A stretch of 64,000 bases of DNA from Paraburkholderia haematera (GTDB lineage Bacteria > Pseudomonadota > Gammaproteobacteria > Burkholderiales > Burkholderiaceae), in NCBI RefSeq assembly GCF_905220975.1, contig NZ_CAJNBK010000013.1, positions 95,671 through 159,670 on the forward strand, given 5' to 3'. Below the pieces are notes generated by a model. It searched no databases and was not told the DNA's origin. It saw only the letters and a list, made by a program, of their open reading frames with translations. The position numbers and the translations under genes are program-made. The first letter of the stretch is position 1; each line of letters begins with the position of its first letter. This document shows, one piece after another, positions 40,301-48,222 of this stretch.

Positions 40301-40349
40301 ACGCTATCTCAGCAGCGAACGCATCGACGCGCCCGCGAACAGAGGTCTG

Positions 40350-40860
40350 TAGACCACAGGAAGGCATTGATCCAGTCGAACATCGGCGGGCCGAGTCCAC
40401 CGCCCGCAAACGCGCAGCCGAAGGCGCCTTCCATCTCGTGGCCAGGCGGTGGCTCGACTTCAAACGCAAGGAATGGGCCGACGAAACCTACCGGAAGGCA
40501 GAGTTTGTCGTACGCGAGTACCTGACTCCCGCGCTCCGCAAGAAACCCATCTCAACGCTCGCCACGCCAGAGGTCAAGCCCGTACTCGAAGCGATTGCCT
40601 CTCATGCGCCTAACCTCGCGACCAAGGTACGGCAGTATGTCGGTGGCATCGTGACGTACGCCGTCCAGACCAGACTGCGCGAAGATGGCGCCGCCTTGAC
40701 ACCGCGCGGCGTTGTGCCGCGCCACAAGAAAGGTCACATACCAGCGATTACCAAGCCTGCGGACATTGCGCCGCTCGTTCTTGCTATCGATGCCTACAAG
40801 TCGCCCATTACTCGCGCCGCCCTCAAGCCTTGCTTCTTCAAGCCTCTTGACCCAGGATAA
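40350..40860 (+). pseudogene. Phage-type integrase fragment (tyrosine recombinase, middle part)
   Basis: From about 40350 one frame reads QEGIDPVEHRRAESTARKRA, AEGAFHLVARRWLDFKRKEW, ADETYRKAEFVVREYLTPAL and RKKPISTLATPEVKPVLEAI, the core-binding domain of P4-like integrases, ending ITKPADIAPLVLAIDAYKSP then ITRAALK. The next residues (PCFFKPLDPG, stop) no longer match; the catalytic domain with R-H-x-x-R-Y is absent. The N-terminal arm-binding domain is also missing, replaced by the heptamer tract. So it is a remnant of the element that once carried this island. A GTG at 40438 allows a 140-residue frame, not considered functional. Confidence 0.8.
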
Positions 40861-41063
40861 ATTTTCGGTCATCTGCACTTCTGTGACAAGAGAGATGACG
40901 TGAAGCGACTCTTTCAAATTGACCGGAGTAGGTTTTCTTTTCGGTTCACGCGTAGTTATCCTTATTAGATGACGTTACCGGCTACGGCAGCACACAGTCC
41001 AACCATCGCGTGTCGGAAACAAATTGCGGTGGCGGAGTCACGCGACTCCGCCACCCTGCCCGC

Positions 41064-42275
41064 TTAGAAGCGGTGAATGATACCCACGCCTGCAGCGAAC
41101 TGGCTGCGTGACGAGGACGGCGCGCTGTTCTGGCCGTCGCCGATATCGGCCGTTGCGTCGATGATGCTCGTGGCGGTGCCGGCCTTGTTCGGGACCAGGG
41201 TCTTGCCGCCCGCACGCTGGTAGGCCTCCAGCGCGTACAGGCCGGTCCGCTTGGAGAGGCTGTAGTACTGCGAGAGATTGAACTGCTGATAGCTGGCCGC
41301 GCTCGTGATGCCGTTCGACTCCGTTGCGCGCGTATAACTATAGCCGGCGGCCAGGTCCAGCGCCGACAGCGGCTTGAAGTGCAGCACCGCGCCCGCGGTG
41401 TTGAAAATCGCCTCGTTGTGGAACGCCGAGTGGATGCCCGGGATGTACTGCACGTTCGAATACGAGAACGACACGTCCCATTGCGAAGTGAACGCATAGC
41501 CGCCCGTCACCGCAACGCGCTGTTGCGCCTGCGCCGTCTGGTAGCCGTTGTTGATGCCCGACACAGCCGTCTGCGCGCCGTTATTCGACGTCGTGGAGTT
41601 GGGGTCCCACGCACCGCCGCCCGACGCCGCATTATTGATGCGCTGGTAACCCGCCGCGATCCCGAACGGACCGTTCAGGTACTGGACCGCCGCGCTATAC
41701 GTCGATCCGGCATTGGTGCTGCCCGCCACGCCGCCCAGCGAATACGAACCGCTCACCGTCAGGCCATGCAGGCTCGGCGACGTGTACACCAGCGAGTTAT
41801 TCGCGCGGTACAGCGTATCCAGCGAATCGATGTCGCCCGGGTGTGCGCCGTATGCGCCCGTCAGCCACGTGGTCGGGCTATAGGGCGACAGCAGCGTGTA
41901 GTACGACGTGTACTGGCGGCCGGCCGTGAACGTACCGTACATCGCATTGGTCACACCGACGTAGGCTTGCCGGTTGAACGCCAGACCGGTGACGGACTGC
42001 GCGCCGGTTGCACTGTTAAAGCCTTCTTCCAACTGGAAGATCGCCTTCGTGCCGCCGCCCAGGTCCTCGCCGCCCTTCAGGCCGAAGCGGCTGCCCGCCC
42101 AGACGCCGTTGACCATCTTGACCACCGAACGACCGCCGGTCGTCGAACCAAGCGACGTCTGGCTGCTCTGATAGCCGATCCCCGCATCGACGATACCGTA
42201 CAACGTCACGCTGCTCTGAGCGTGCGCGCCGAGGGCGACCAACCCAAGGGCCGAGGTTACCAATGCCTTTTTCAT
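41064..42275 (-). CDS. Gram-negative porin (Burkholderia OpcP/OmpC-like family)
   Basis: 403 residues: signal peptide MKKALVTSALGLVALGAHA, mature start QSSVTLYGIVDAGIGYQS. Family marks are SRFGLKGGEDLGGGTKAIFQ, LEEGFNSATG, FNRQAYVGVTNAMYGTFTAG and RQYTSYYTLLSPYSPTTWLT, with regular beta-strands and a terminal aromatic (GVGIIHRF). It forms a trimeric 16-stranded outer-membrane channel for small solutes. RBS AGGAG precedes the ATG at 42275. The spacing to the MarR gene (divergent, 42625) suggests possible shared control. Confidence 0.93.
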   Translation of the reverse strand: MKKALVTSALGLVALGAHAQSSVTLYGIVDAGIGYQSSQTSLGSTTGGRSVVKMVNGVWAGSRFGLKGGEDLGGGTKAIFQLEEGFNSATGAQSVTGLAFNRQAYVGVTNAMYGTFTAGRQYTSYYTLLSPYSPTTWLTGAYGAHPGDIDSLDTLYRANNSLVYTSPSLHGLTVSGSYSLGGVAGSTNAGSTYSAAVQYLNGPFGIAAGYQRINNAASGGGAWDPNSTTSNNGAQTAVSGINNGYQTAQAQQRVAVTGGYAFTSQWDVSFSYSNVQYIPGIHSAFHNEAIFNTAGAVLHFKPLSALDLAAGYSYTRATESNGITSAASYQQFNLSQYYSLSKRTGLYALEAYQRAGGKTLVPNKAGTATSIIDATADIGDGQNSAPSSSRSQFAAGVGIIHRF

Positions 42276-42569
42276 TTCTGCTCCTCTTTAAAAAAATTAT
42301 TCTCAATCACTAACACCAGTCATCGCCCCGGCAATCCAAGGTGTGTAGCGCTAGCCGGCACCAGCATGCCGGTGCGAATGCGCAGAGGGGTGAGCACTGA
42401 GTGGCCCAGATTTGCAATCCAACCCGAAGTGTTGTTCAAACGCGGTCCGATGTCTTTCGGGGTTTATACGCATTTGTACGATCTAGTTAGTTTTTTTACT
42501 CGCGTGGTTCTGGTTGAGGTGGAGTGGCGGCTTGGTATCGAGCACGATCGAGCGGAGTCAAAATTCCCC

Positions 42570-42601
42570 TTTACAATATCTGACATATCAGTTATTGTAA
42601 A
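42570..42601. promoter_or_regulatory. 32-base palindrome directly before the MarR gene
   Basis: Outer arms TTTACAATA (42570-42578) and TATTGTAAA (42593-42601) and inner arms CTGA (42580-42583) and TCAG (42588-42591) are all symmetric about CATA; only one base pair of the 32-base span is unpaired (T/T). It ends 23 bases before the MarR start codon, an ideal autoregulatory operator. The rest of 42276-42569 shows no gene. Confidence 0.8.
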
Positions 42602-42624
42602 TTTCAACACATCAAGGGGACGTC

Positions 42625-43062
42625 ATGGACCACTACACGACCAGGAATTTCACGCTCACGCAAAGCGTCGGTTTCATGCTGACCAAGGCGCGCAACCTGA
42701 TCACCGCGGAAATGGATTCAGCGCTCAAGGACCTCGACATCACCAGCCAGCAGATGGGCATCCTGCTTTCAATGCGGCGCGGCGCGGCGTCAACGCCGTT
42801 CGAACTGTCCAAGCTGCTTGGGATCGATACGGGCCTGATGACACGCATGCTGGACAAGCTGGAAACCAACGGTTTGCTGGAACGCTCACGAAGTGGCGAC
42901 GATCGCCGCGTGGTCAACCTGGCGCTGACGGCGAAGGGCGAGGAAATCGCGGCCCAGATTCCCGAGATCGCGCCACAAGTGTTGAACGCCCGGCTGAAGA
43001 AGTTCACCAAGGCCGAGTTCCAGGAATTGTGCCGGCTGCTTCGCAAGTTCATTGGCGACTGA
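42625..43062 (+). CDS. MarR-family transcriptional regulator
   Basis: 145 residues. The winged helix is GILLSMRRGAASTPFELSKL, LGIDTGLMTRMLDKLETNGL then LERSRSGDDRRVVNLALTAK, with the R-x-x-x-x-D-x-R wing motif of MarR proteins. The flanking helices provide dimerisation. No cysteine is present, so thiol sensing is unlikely; ligand unknown. AAGGGG precedes the ATG. Neighbours are the divergent porin and the convergent ClC gene; either the porin or a distant efflux operon may be a target. Confidence 0.92.
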   Translation: MDHYTTRNFTLTQSVGFMLTKARNLITAEMDSALKDLDITSQQMGILLSMRRGAASTPFELSKLLGIDTGLMTRMLDKLETNGLLERSRSGDDRRVVNLALTAKGEEIAAQIPEIAPQVLNARLKKFTKAEFQELCRLLRKFIGD

Positions 43063-43158
43063 GCCGCGCGGAGCAAGAACCGCGAAGCGCTGAAAGCGGC
43101 CGTACGTCATGTCCGTTTCACCGGTTCTTTTTAGAGCCGTCTAGCGAGGGCAAAAAGT

Positions 43159-44490
43159 CTACCGGGCTCTGCCCGCCTCACTCCAATTGAAACCTGAACC
43201 AAGCTGCATCGCCGGCGCCCACTTCGTGCACGCCTGAAAACCCAGCGCGGCGCCGCCGACCGCAAACAGAACCGGGATCAGAAAATCGTGGCTCACCCGG
43301 GTGAACTCGAAGACGAGAACCACGGCCGTTATCGGCATCTGCATCGAAGCAGCCAGAAACGCCGTCGCCCCGACAACGGCAAATGCGCCTAAGGAAGCGC
43401 CGGGCCAAAACAGACTCCAGGCCCCGCCGAGCACGATCGCCAACAACGCGCCATTCGCAAGCCCTGGCGTCAATAGACCGCCTTCCGCACCCGAGCGCAG
43501 ACTACTCACGGTAATCACCACTTTCAGCACCAGCAGCATGGCCGCGAGAGCGATCGTCAGGTTGCCGTCGAATGCCAGTCCCGCAGGTCCTTTGCCGTTG
43601 CCGAGCAATTGCGGAAAGTGCATCGCCAGGACGCCGATGATCGCGAAGTTCAAGAGCGACAACACCGGCATACGCCAATCCTTCGGCGCCTGCGCACGCG
43701 CGCGCTTCGTCAGTTCCGTAAAACCCCACGCCGCTGCACCGAAAATCGGCCCGCACACCACGGACCAGGCCACCAGCGATGCGCTCAACGTCAACGGCTG
43801 CACCAGATACTGATGCTCATTGCCCAGACCGGATTGTGCGACCAGCGCCGCCACCGCGGATGTCACGACCGCAGGCACCAACGCCTTCCAGCCGAACGTC
43901 CCCAACAGGACCTCGAGCACGAACACCGCGCCGCCAAGCGGCACGTTGTAGACGGCAGCCAGACCTGCGCCGGCGCCACACGCGACCATGATCCGGCTTT
44001 GCTCGACCGATAACCCCGCGCGCTGCGACAGCCACCCGGCCAGCACCGAACCGATCTCGCGCGGAGCGACTTCGCGCCCGAGCGGCGAGCCGAGCGCCAC
44101 CGTCACAATCTGCAGCAACGCATGCACGACAGTACTCAGTACAGGCATGCGTGGATCGTCGGATTTGACGGCCTGCCGAATGCTCACGAGCGGCCGCCCG
44201 AAGCGATACAGCGACCACCAGCCGAGCCCGGCCACCAGTCCGCACGTCGTCAGAACGAGCAGGCGACGCTCAGGCACGGCATGGGTGACACCTTGCAGAA
44301 AACTCTCGTCGCCGATCAGGTACGCCACGCTGTAGCCGTAGGCCAGATGCTGAATGCCGTGCAGCAGCAAGGCGAGCAGCATGCCGCCGAGGCCGGCGCC
44401 AATGCCGGTCAGCAACGTCACCGCGGCCAATACTCCAAGCGGTTTTGGCCCGCGCGGCACGGCCGCGGAAGTGAGTAATTTGAGTGACAT
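43159..44490 (-). CDS. ClC-family chloride channel/transporter with atypical filter motifs
   Basis: 443 residues, about 10-12 membrane helices, no C-terminal CBS domains. The gating-glutamate motif is ALGSPLGREVAPREIGSVLA (family consensus GREGP), the third filter motif is AEGGLLTPGLANGALLAIVL (consensus GxFxP), and the first motif region reads RFGRPLVSIRQAV rather than GSGIP. VACGAGAGLAAVYNVPLGGA is the typical inner repeat. The Glu of GRE is kept, so proton coupling is possible, but ion selectivity may differ from chloride (fluoride, nitrate or bicarbonate in other divergent ClCs). It converges on the MarR gene. Confidence 0.9.
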   Translation of the reverse strand: MSLKLLTSAAVPRGPKPLGVLAAVTLLTGIGAGLGGMLLALLLHGIQHLAYGYSVAYLIGDESFLQGVTHAVPERRLLVLTTCGLVAGLGWWSLYRFGRPLVSIRQAVKSDDPRMPVLSTVVHALLQIVTVALGSPLGREVAPREIGSVLAGWLSQRAGLSVEQSRIMVACGAGAGLAAVYNVPLGGAVFVLEVLLGTFGWKALVPAVVTSAVAALVAQSGLGNEHQYLVQPLTLSASLVAWSVVCGPIFGAAAWGFTELTKRARAQAPKDWRMPVLSLLNFAIIGVLAMHFPQLLGNGKGPAGLAFDGNLTIALAAMLLVLKVVITVSSLRSGAEGGLLTPGLANGALLAIVLGGAWSLFWPGASLGAFAVVGATAFLAASMQMPITAVVLVFEFTRVSHDFLIPVLFAVGGAALGFQACTKWAPAMQLGSGFNWSEAGRAR

Positions 44491-44709
44491 GACGCGTCGA
44501 GACCGGTGGTATCAATGGGATGGCGGTCATGTTATTCCGCGCCGCAGCATGAATCAAATTGATTTTTCTGCTCGACTGATGCGTCATGCGCATATATTGC
44601 ACGCGCCGCTCTCCTTCAACGGAAACGGAAACGTCAATACCTGAGCCGGTCCCGATCGTGGGACCCGGCGGCACGCATCCACCGGCATCCCCCCACTCTT
44701 CGCCTTACC

Positions 44710-45084
44710 TCAGTTCACCGACAAGAAAAACATCGACACCACACACACGACGCCGACGAACCACACCAGCGAGCGCAACGACGCCAGATTCGCCACATAC
44801 AGCACGCCATGCAGCACGCGCGTAACGACAAACGTAATCGCCAGCCAGTTGATCCATTGGCTCGAACCGCCTGCCTGCCCGGCGACGACGATCGCCGCGG
44901 TAAACATCGCCAGCGCTTCCCACGCATTCTGATGCGCCGCGTGAGTACGCGCGCGCCAGCCTTCGAGGCCGGCGAGATAAGCGCGCGGCGCGCCGTTGTC
45001 GTAGCGCTTGCTGACCTTCGCGAGCATGGTCCACGGAAACGGCAGCACCATCACGATGAGCAGGCATAGATGCGGAATTGTCAT
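44710..45084 (-). CDS. MAPEG-family membrane protein
   Basis: 124 residues with four hydrophobic helices. Segments: MTIPHLCLLIVMVLPFPWTM, RTHAAHQNAWEALAMFTAAI, VVAGQAGGSSQWINWLAITF and VVTRVLHGVLYVANLASLRS. The A-x-x-N-x-x-E motif in HQNAWEALAMF and the Arg in R-V-L-H are MAPEG hallmarks (eicosanoid and glutathione metabolism proteins). Bacterial members may have glutathione transferase or peroxidase activity; not proven. The gene is preceded by GGAAAAGACGA before the ATG at 45084. Confidence 0.85.
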   Translation of the reverse strand: MTIPHLCLLIVMVLPFPWTMLAKVSKRYDNGAPRAYLAGLEGWRARTHAAHQNAWEALAMFTAAIVVAGQAGGSSQWINWLAITFVVTRVLHGVLYVANLASLRSLVWFVGVVCVVSMFFLSVN

Positions 45085-45490
45085 TCGTCTTTTCCTTTGT
45101 ATGCGCGGCGCGAATGCCGCGAGCCGCTGTTATACCCGCCTGCATCCGCTGCCGCCAATCTGAATCACACGAGTGCCGCCTCTACCGGCACGCGAAACCC
45201 GGAAGTCAGATTGACCGTATTGCCACTCGCCGACACCAGATAAACATTACAAATAACAAACGAAACGTCAGACACGATTAATACAATAATTACATTTACC
45301 AAACAATCCCTATGCTGCGAGATTCAGTATGAAATTCGCTCCAGGGATTAATACGGATAAACGTGGGTTCAATCATGCAAGCGTTTAACGCTCGGCGTAC
45401 ACTCGCTCGGAGCCCACAGCACAGGCCGCACGGGGCTGCAGAGCCGCCCGTTGTGAAACACGGGTTATTGGAGACTCAGGAGAACAATCA
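45085..45490. other. Divergent promoter region between MAPEG and MFS genes
   Basis: About 400 bases without a gene. The part at 45230-45370 is AT-rich (ATTAATACAATAATTACATT) and likely holds the transporter promoter. No strong palindrome was identified. A GAGACTCAGGAG Shine-Dalgarno precedes the transporter ATG. Confidence 0.4.
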
Positions 45491-46711
45491 ATGAGCTGGA
45501 CACGGGAACAGAGAAACGTCACGATCGCCGCCTATCTGGGCTGGACTCTCGACGCATTCGATTTCTTTCTAATGGTGTTCGTATTGAAAGATATCGCGGC
45601 GGAGTTCAATACAAAAATCCCGACGATCGCCTTCGGCATTACGCTGACCCTGGCGATGCGTCCACTCGGCGCATTGATTTTTGGCTGGCTCGCCGACAAA
45701 TACGGCCGCCGTCCCACGCTGATGGTCAACATCGCGTGCTTCTCGCTGCTGGAATTGCTGTCCGGCTTTTCGCCCAACCTGACCACCCTGCTCGTGCTGC
45801 GCGCGCTGTTCGGCATCGCGATGGGCGGCGAATGGGGCGTGGGCGGCGCATTGACGATGGAAACCGTGCCGGCGAAGTCGCGCGGCATCGTCTCGGGTCT
45901 CCTGCAGGCCGGCTATCCGAGCGGCTATCTGCTCGCCTCGGTCGTGTTCGGGGTCTTCTACCAATACATCGGCTGGCGCGGCATGTTCTTCGTCGGCGTG
46001 CTGCCCGCGTTGCTGGTGCTGTATATCCGCGCGCACGTGCCGGAGTCACCGGCCTTCAAGACACTCGAGAAGAAAGAGCATCTGGGTCTCGTCGCCACGC
46101 TCAAGCAGAACATCGGGCTGTCGCTCTATGCAATCGTGCTGATGACCGCGTTCAACTTCTTCTCGCACGGTTCGCAGGATCTGTATCCGACCTTCCTGCG
46201 CGTGCAGCATGGGTTCGACGCGCATACCGTGTCGTTGATCACGATCACGCTGAACATCGGCGCGATTTGCGGCGGCCTGTTCTTCGGCTATATCTCGGAG
46301 AAGATCGGCCGTAAGCGCGCGATCTTCATCGCCGCGTTGATCGCGTTGCCGGTGTTGCCGCTGTGGGCTTTCTCGTCCACGCCTGTACTGCTCGCGGCCG
46401 GCGCCTTCCTGATGCAGATCTCCGTGCAAGGCGCATGGGGTGTGATTCCGGTGCACCTGAACGAAATCTCGCCCGATGAAATTCGCGCGACGTTCCCGGG
46501 CCTCGTGTATCAACTCGGCAATCTGATCGCGTCGGTGAACGGCCCGCTGCAGGCGAGCGCCGCCGAGGCACACGGCAACAACTACGCGCTGATCATGGCA
46601 GTCGTGATCGGTATCGTGGTGGTGGTGATCGCCGCGTTGATTCCGTTCAGCCGCGAACGCCGCGGCATCGACATGACGCAGTCGGCGAAACAGGTCGAAG
46701 CACGCGCCTAA
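45491..46711 (+). CDS. MFS transporter, SHS/carboxylate:H+ symporter type
   Basis: 406 residues, twelve membrane helices. It starts MSWTREQRNVTIAAYLGWTL, and DAFDFFLMVFVLKDIAAEFN with the D-x-F-D motif in helix 1 is typical of sialate/lactate-type (SHS) carriers. Loop 2-3 signature is GWLADKYGRRPTLMVN, loop 8-9 is GYISEKIGRKRAIF. ALFGIAMGGEWGVGGALTME (G-G-E-W-G) is characteristic of the JEN/NanT-like branch. Likely substrate: a monocarboxylate, or a related organic acid; not determinable here. It stands alone in a monocistronic unit. Confidence 0.88.
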   Translation: MSWTREQRNVTIAAYLGWTLDAFDFFLMVFVLKDIAAEFNTKIPTIAFGITLTLAMRPLGALIFGWLADKYGRRPTLMVNIACFSLLELLSGFSPNLTTLLVLRALFGIAMGGEWGVGGALTMETVPAKSRGIVSGLLQAGYPSGYLLASVVFGVFYQYIGWRGMFFVGVLPALLVLYIRAHVPESPAFKTLEKKEHLGLVATLKQNIGLSLYAIVLMTAFNFFSHGSQDLYPTFLRVQHGFDAHTVSLITITLNIGAICGGLFFGYISEKIGRKRAIFIAALIALPVLPLWAFSSTPVLLAAGAFLMQISVQGAWGVIPVHLNEISPDEIRATFPGLVYQLGNLIASVNGPLQASAAEAHGNNYALIMAVVIGIVVVVIAALIPFSRERRGIDMTQSAKQVEARA

Positions 46712-46872
46712 GAAAGTCCCCCTGGGATCGGGGGATTGATGGACAGCTTTAAGCGTTCGAACTAAACGGCTTTTTCGCCGGCGCTTTATCGGGCACAATA
46801 GAAACAAAGGCGGCTCGAACCGCCGCCAAGAAAAGCAAGCGCAAGGCCAAACACAGGTAGCAAGCAATACGA

Positions 46873-46906
46873 GGCCGTTCCGATTTCGATCGGAACGGCC
46901 TTTTTT
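46873..46906 (+). terminator. Rho-independent terminator downstream of the MFS gene
   Basis: GGCCGTTCCGAT (46873-46884) and ATCGGAACGGCC (46889-46900) form a perfect 12-base stem with a TTCG tetraloop, then TTTTTT. It lies 160 bases past the transporter stop. A smaller hairpin (TCCCCC/GGGGGA, about 46717-46735) lies directly after the stop, and GGCGG/CCGCC at about 46810-46828. Confidence 0.93.
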
Positions 46907-47037
46907 ATTTCCGCGCGGTTTGACGCGCCCGCGCGCATTGGAAAGACGGACCTTCGTCAGGTCTTCTAGAGGAGTTAGTCCACACAGAGTCCTTGATCGC
47001 AGTCCTCATCCTTCTTTATCCTGAAAAAAACGACTGT

Positions 47038-47055
47038 TTCAAATAGTCATTTGAA
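47038..47055. promoter_or_regulatory. Palindromic operator upstream of the fatty-acid TetR gene
   Basis: TTCAAAT (47038-47044) and ATTTGAA (47049-47055) are exact inverted arms around AGTC, 45 bases before the TetR start. Autoregulation is inferred. The same word was not found by eye before fadE. Confidence 0.65.
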
Positions 47056-47099
47056 TCGCTTGTTTGCGGGCCGGATGCCCGGCAACTGGGAGACGCAAA

Positions 47100-47969
47100 A
47101 TGGCAGTTCGCACAACAGGCCGGCATGCCGGCGACACGAAGTCCCGCATCCTCGACGCCGCCGAAACACTCTTCGTCGAATGCGGCTATGAGGCTATGTC
47201 GCTGCGCCAGATTACTTCGCGTGCCGAAGTGAATCTCGCGGCAGTCAACTATCACTTCGGCAGCAAGGAATCGCTGATTCACTCGATGCTGTCGCGCCGG
47301 CTCGACCGGCTCAACCAGGAGCGGCTCAAGCTGCTCGACCGCTTCGACGAAATGCTCGGCGCGAGACTGACTTGCGAGCACGTGCTCGGCGCGATGTTCA
47401 TTCCCGCGCTGCGGCTGTCGCGCGATCCGCGCGTCGGCGGCAAGGCGTTTCTGCGCTTGCTGGGGCGCGCTTATACGGATCCGTCCGCGTTCATCCGGGA
47501 CTTTCTGAATGCGCATTACGAGTCGGTGGCGATACGTTTTTTCGATGCCTTCCAGCGCGCGCTGCCGCATCTGCCGCGTGAAGAACTCGGCTGGCGTCTG
47601 CACTTCGCCATCGGTGCGCTGTCCGGGGTGCTGGCCGGCACCGATACCGACAGCCTGATTTCCGAGTTCTCACAGGGCAAGTCGATGAACGATCTGCAAC
47701 TGATCGCGCGTCTCGCTTCGTTGATGGTGGCCGCGCTGAAAGCGCCCTTGCCCGACGGCTCGCAACTGGCCACCTTCGCCGCCGTGCTGGGCGATGCAAC
47801 CGAAGGCGGCCCGGAAGGCCAGATGGAATGCGCGACCCCGGCTGTGGACATACAGCAGGTGTCAGGCGGGTTTGAGCCCTCGGAGCCGGGAGCCTCGGAC
47901 GGTGAACGACACGGCGGCGGCAACATGGAGGCTAGTTCGTTTCAGCCCGCGTTGCACGGCACGGCGTGA
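47100..47969 (+). CDS. TetR-family regulator of the fatty-acid degradation cluster (PsrA-like)
   Basis: 289 residues from the ATG at 47100 (MAVRTTGRHAGDTKSRILDA). The helix-turn-helix spans ~12-60: AETLFVECGYEAMSLRQITS, RAEVNLAAVNYHFGSKESLI. The following region (SMLSRRLDRLNQERLKLLDR, HFAIGALSGVLAGTDTDSLI) resembles PsrA/FadR-like TetR regulators that sense long-chain acyl-CoA or fatty acids. The C-terminal ~55 residues are low complexity and probably disordered. It is followed by fadE 254 bases downstream and the whole degradation cluster on the same strand, its likely target. GGGAG precedes the start. Confidence 0.87.
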   Translation: MAVRTTGRHAGDTKSRILDAAETLFVECGYEAMSLRQITSRAEVNLAAVNYHFGSKESLIHSMLSRRLDRLNQERLKLLDRFDEMLGARLTCEHVLGAMFIPALRLSRDPRVGGKAFLRLLGRAYTDPSAFIRDFLNAHYESVAIRFFDAFQRALPHLPREELGWRLHFAIGALSGVLAGTDTDSLISEFSQGKSMNDLQLIARLASLMVAALKAPLPDGSQLATFAAVLGDATEGGPEGQMECATPAVDIQQVSGGFEPSEPGASDGERHGGGNMEASSFQPALHGTA

Positions 47970-48222
47970 ACCGAATGGCGCGGGCGGCGCTGCCGCAGGC
48001 CGTCCGCGCGCAAATAAAACATCATGAATACCGCACACCCGAGCAGCACGTCTAAGTCCCGCACCTAAGCAACGTCACGCTGTCGAACTGTAAACACGAC
48101 ACGAAACGCGAAGCAGGCACGCAGCGCAGCAGCAACACCGCCAGTTAGAAGACCAACAGAACGCGAGCCGTCCGCGACCCGTGGATGCGTTCGCACGCAC
48201 CATCGAAACAGGAGGAAACGTC

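Noticed and set aside
40098..40352. Small protein with Ser-Gly-Phe-Arg repeats across the heptamer tract
   Set aside because: It exists only because the tract is free of stops in that frame; there is no ribosome binding site and no homology.
37200..41000. Direct repeat of the tRNA-Leu 3' end as attachment sites
   Set aside because: No copy of the tRNA 3' end (TCCTGGGCACCA) was seen between 37287 and 41064, so att sites cannot be claimed.
46712..46872. Small basic peptide gene or sRNA after the MFS gene
   Set aside because: An Ala/Lys-rich reading near 46800-46860 lacks a start codon and ribosome binding site; only hairpins and a terminator are supported.
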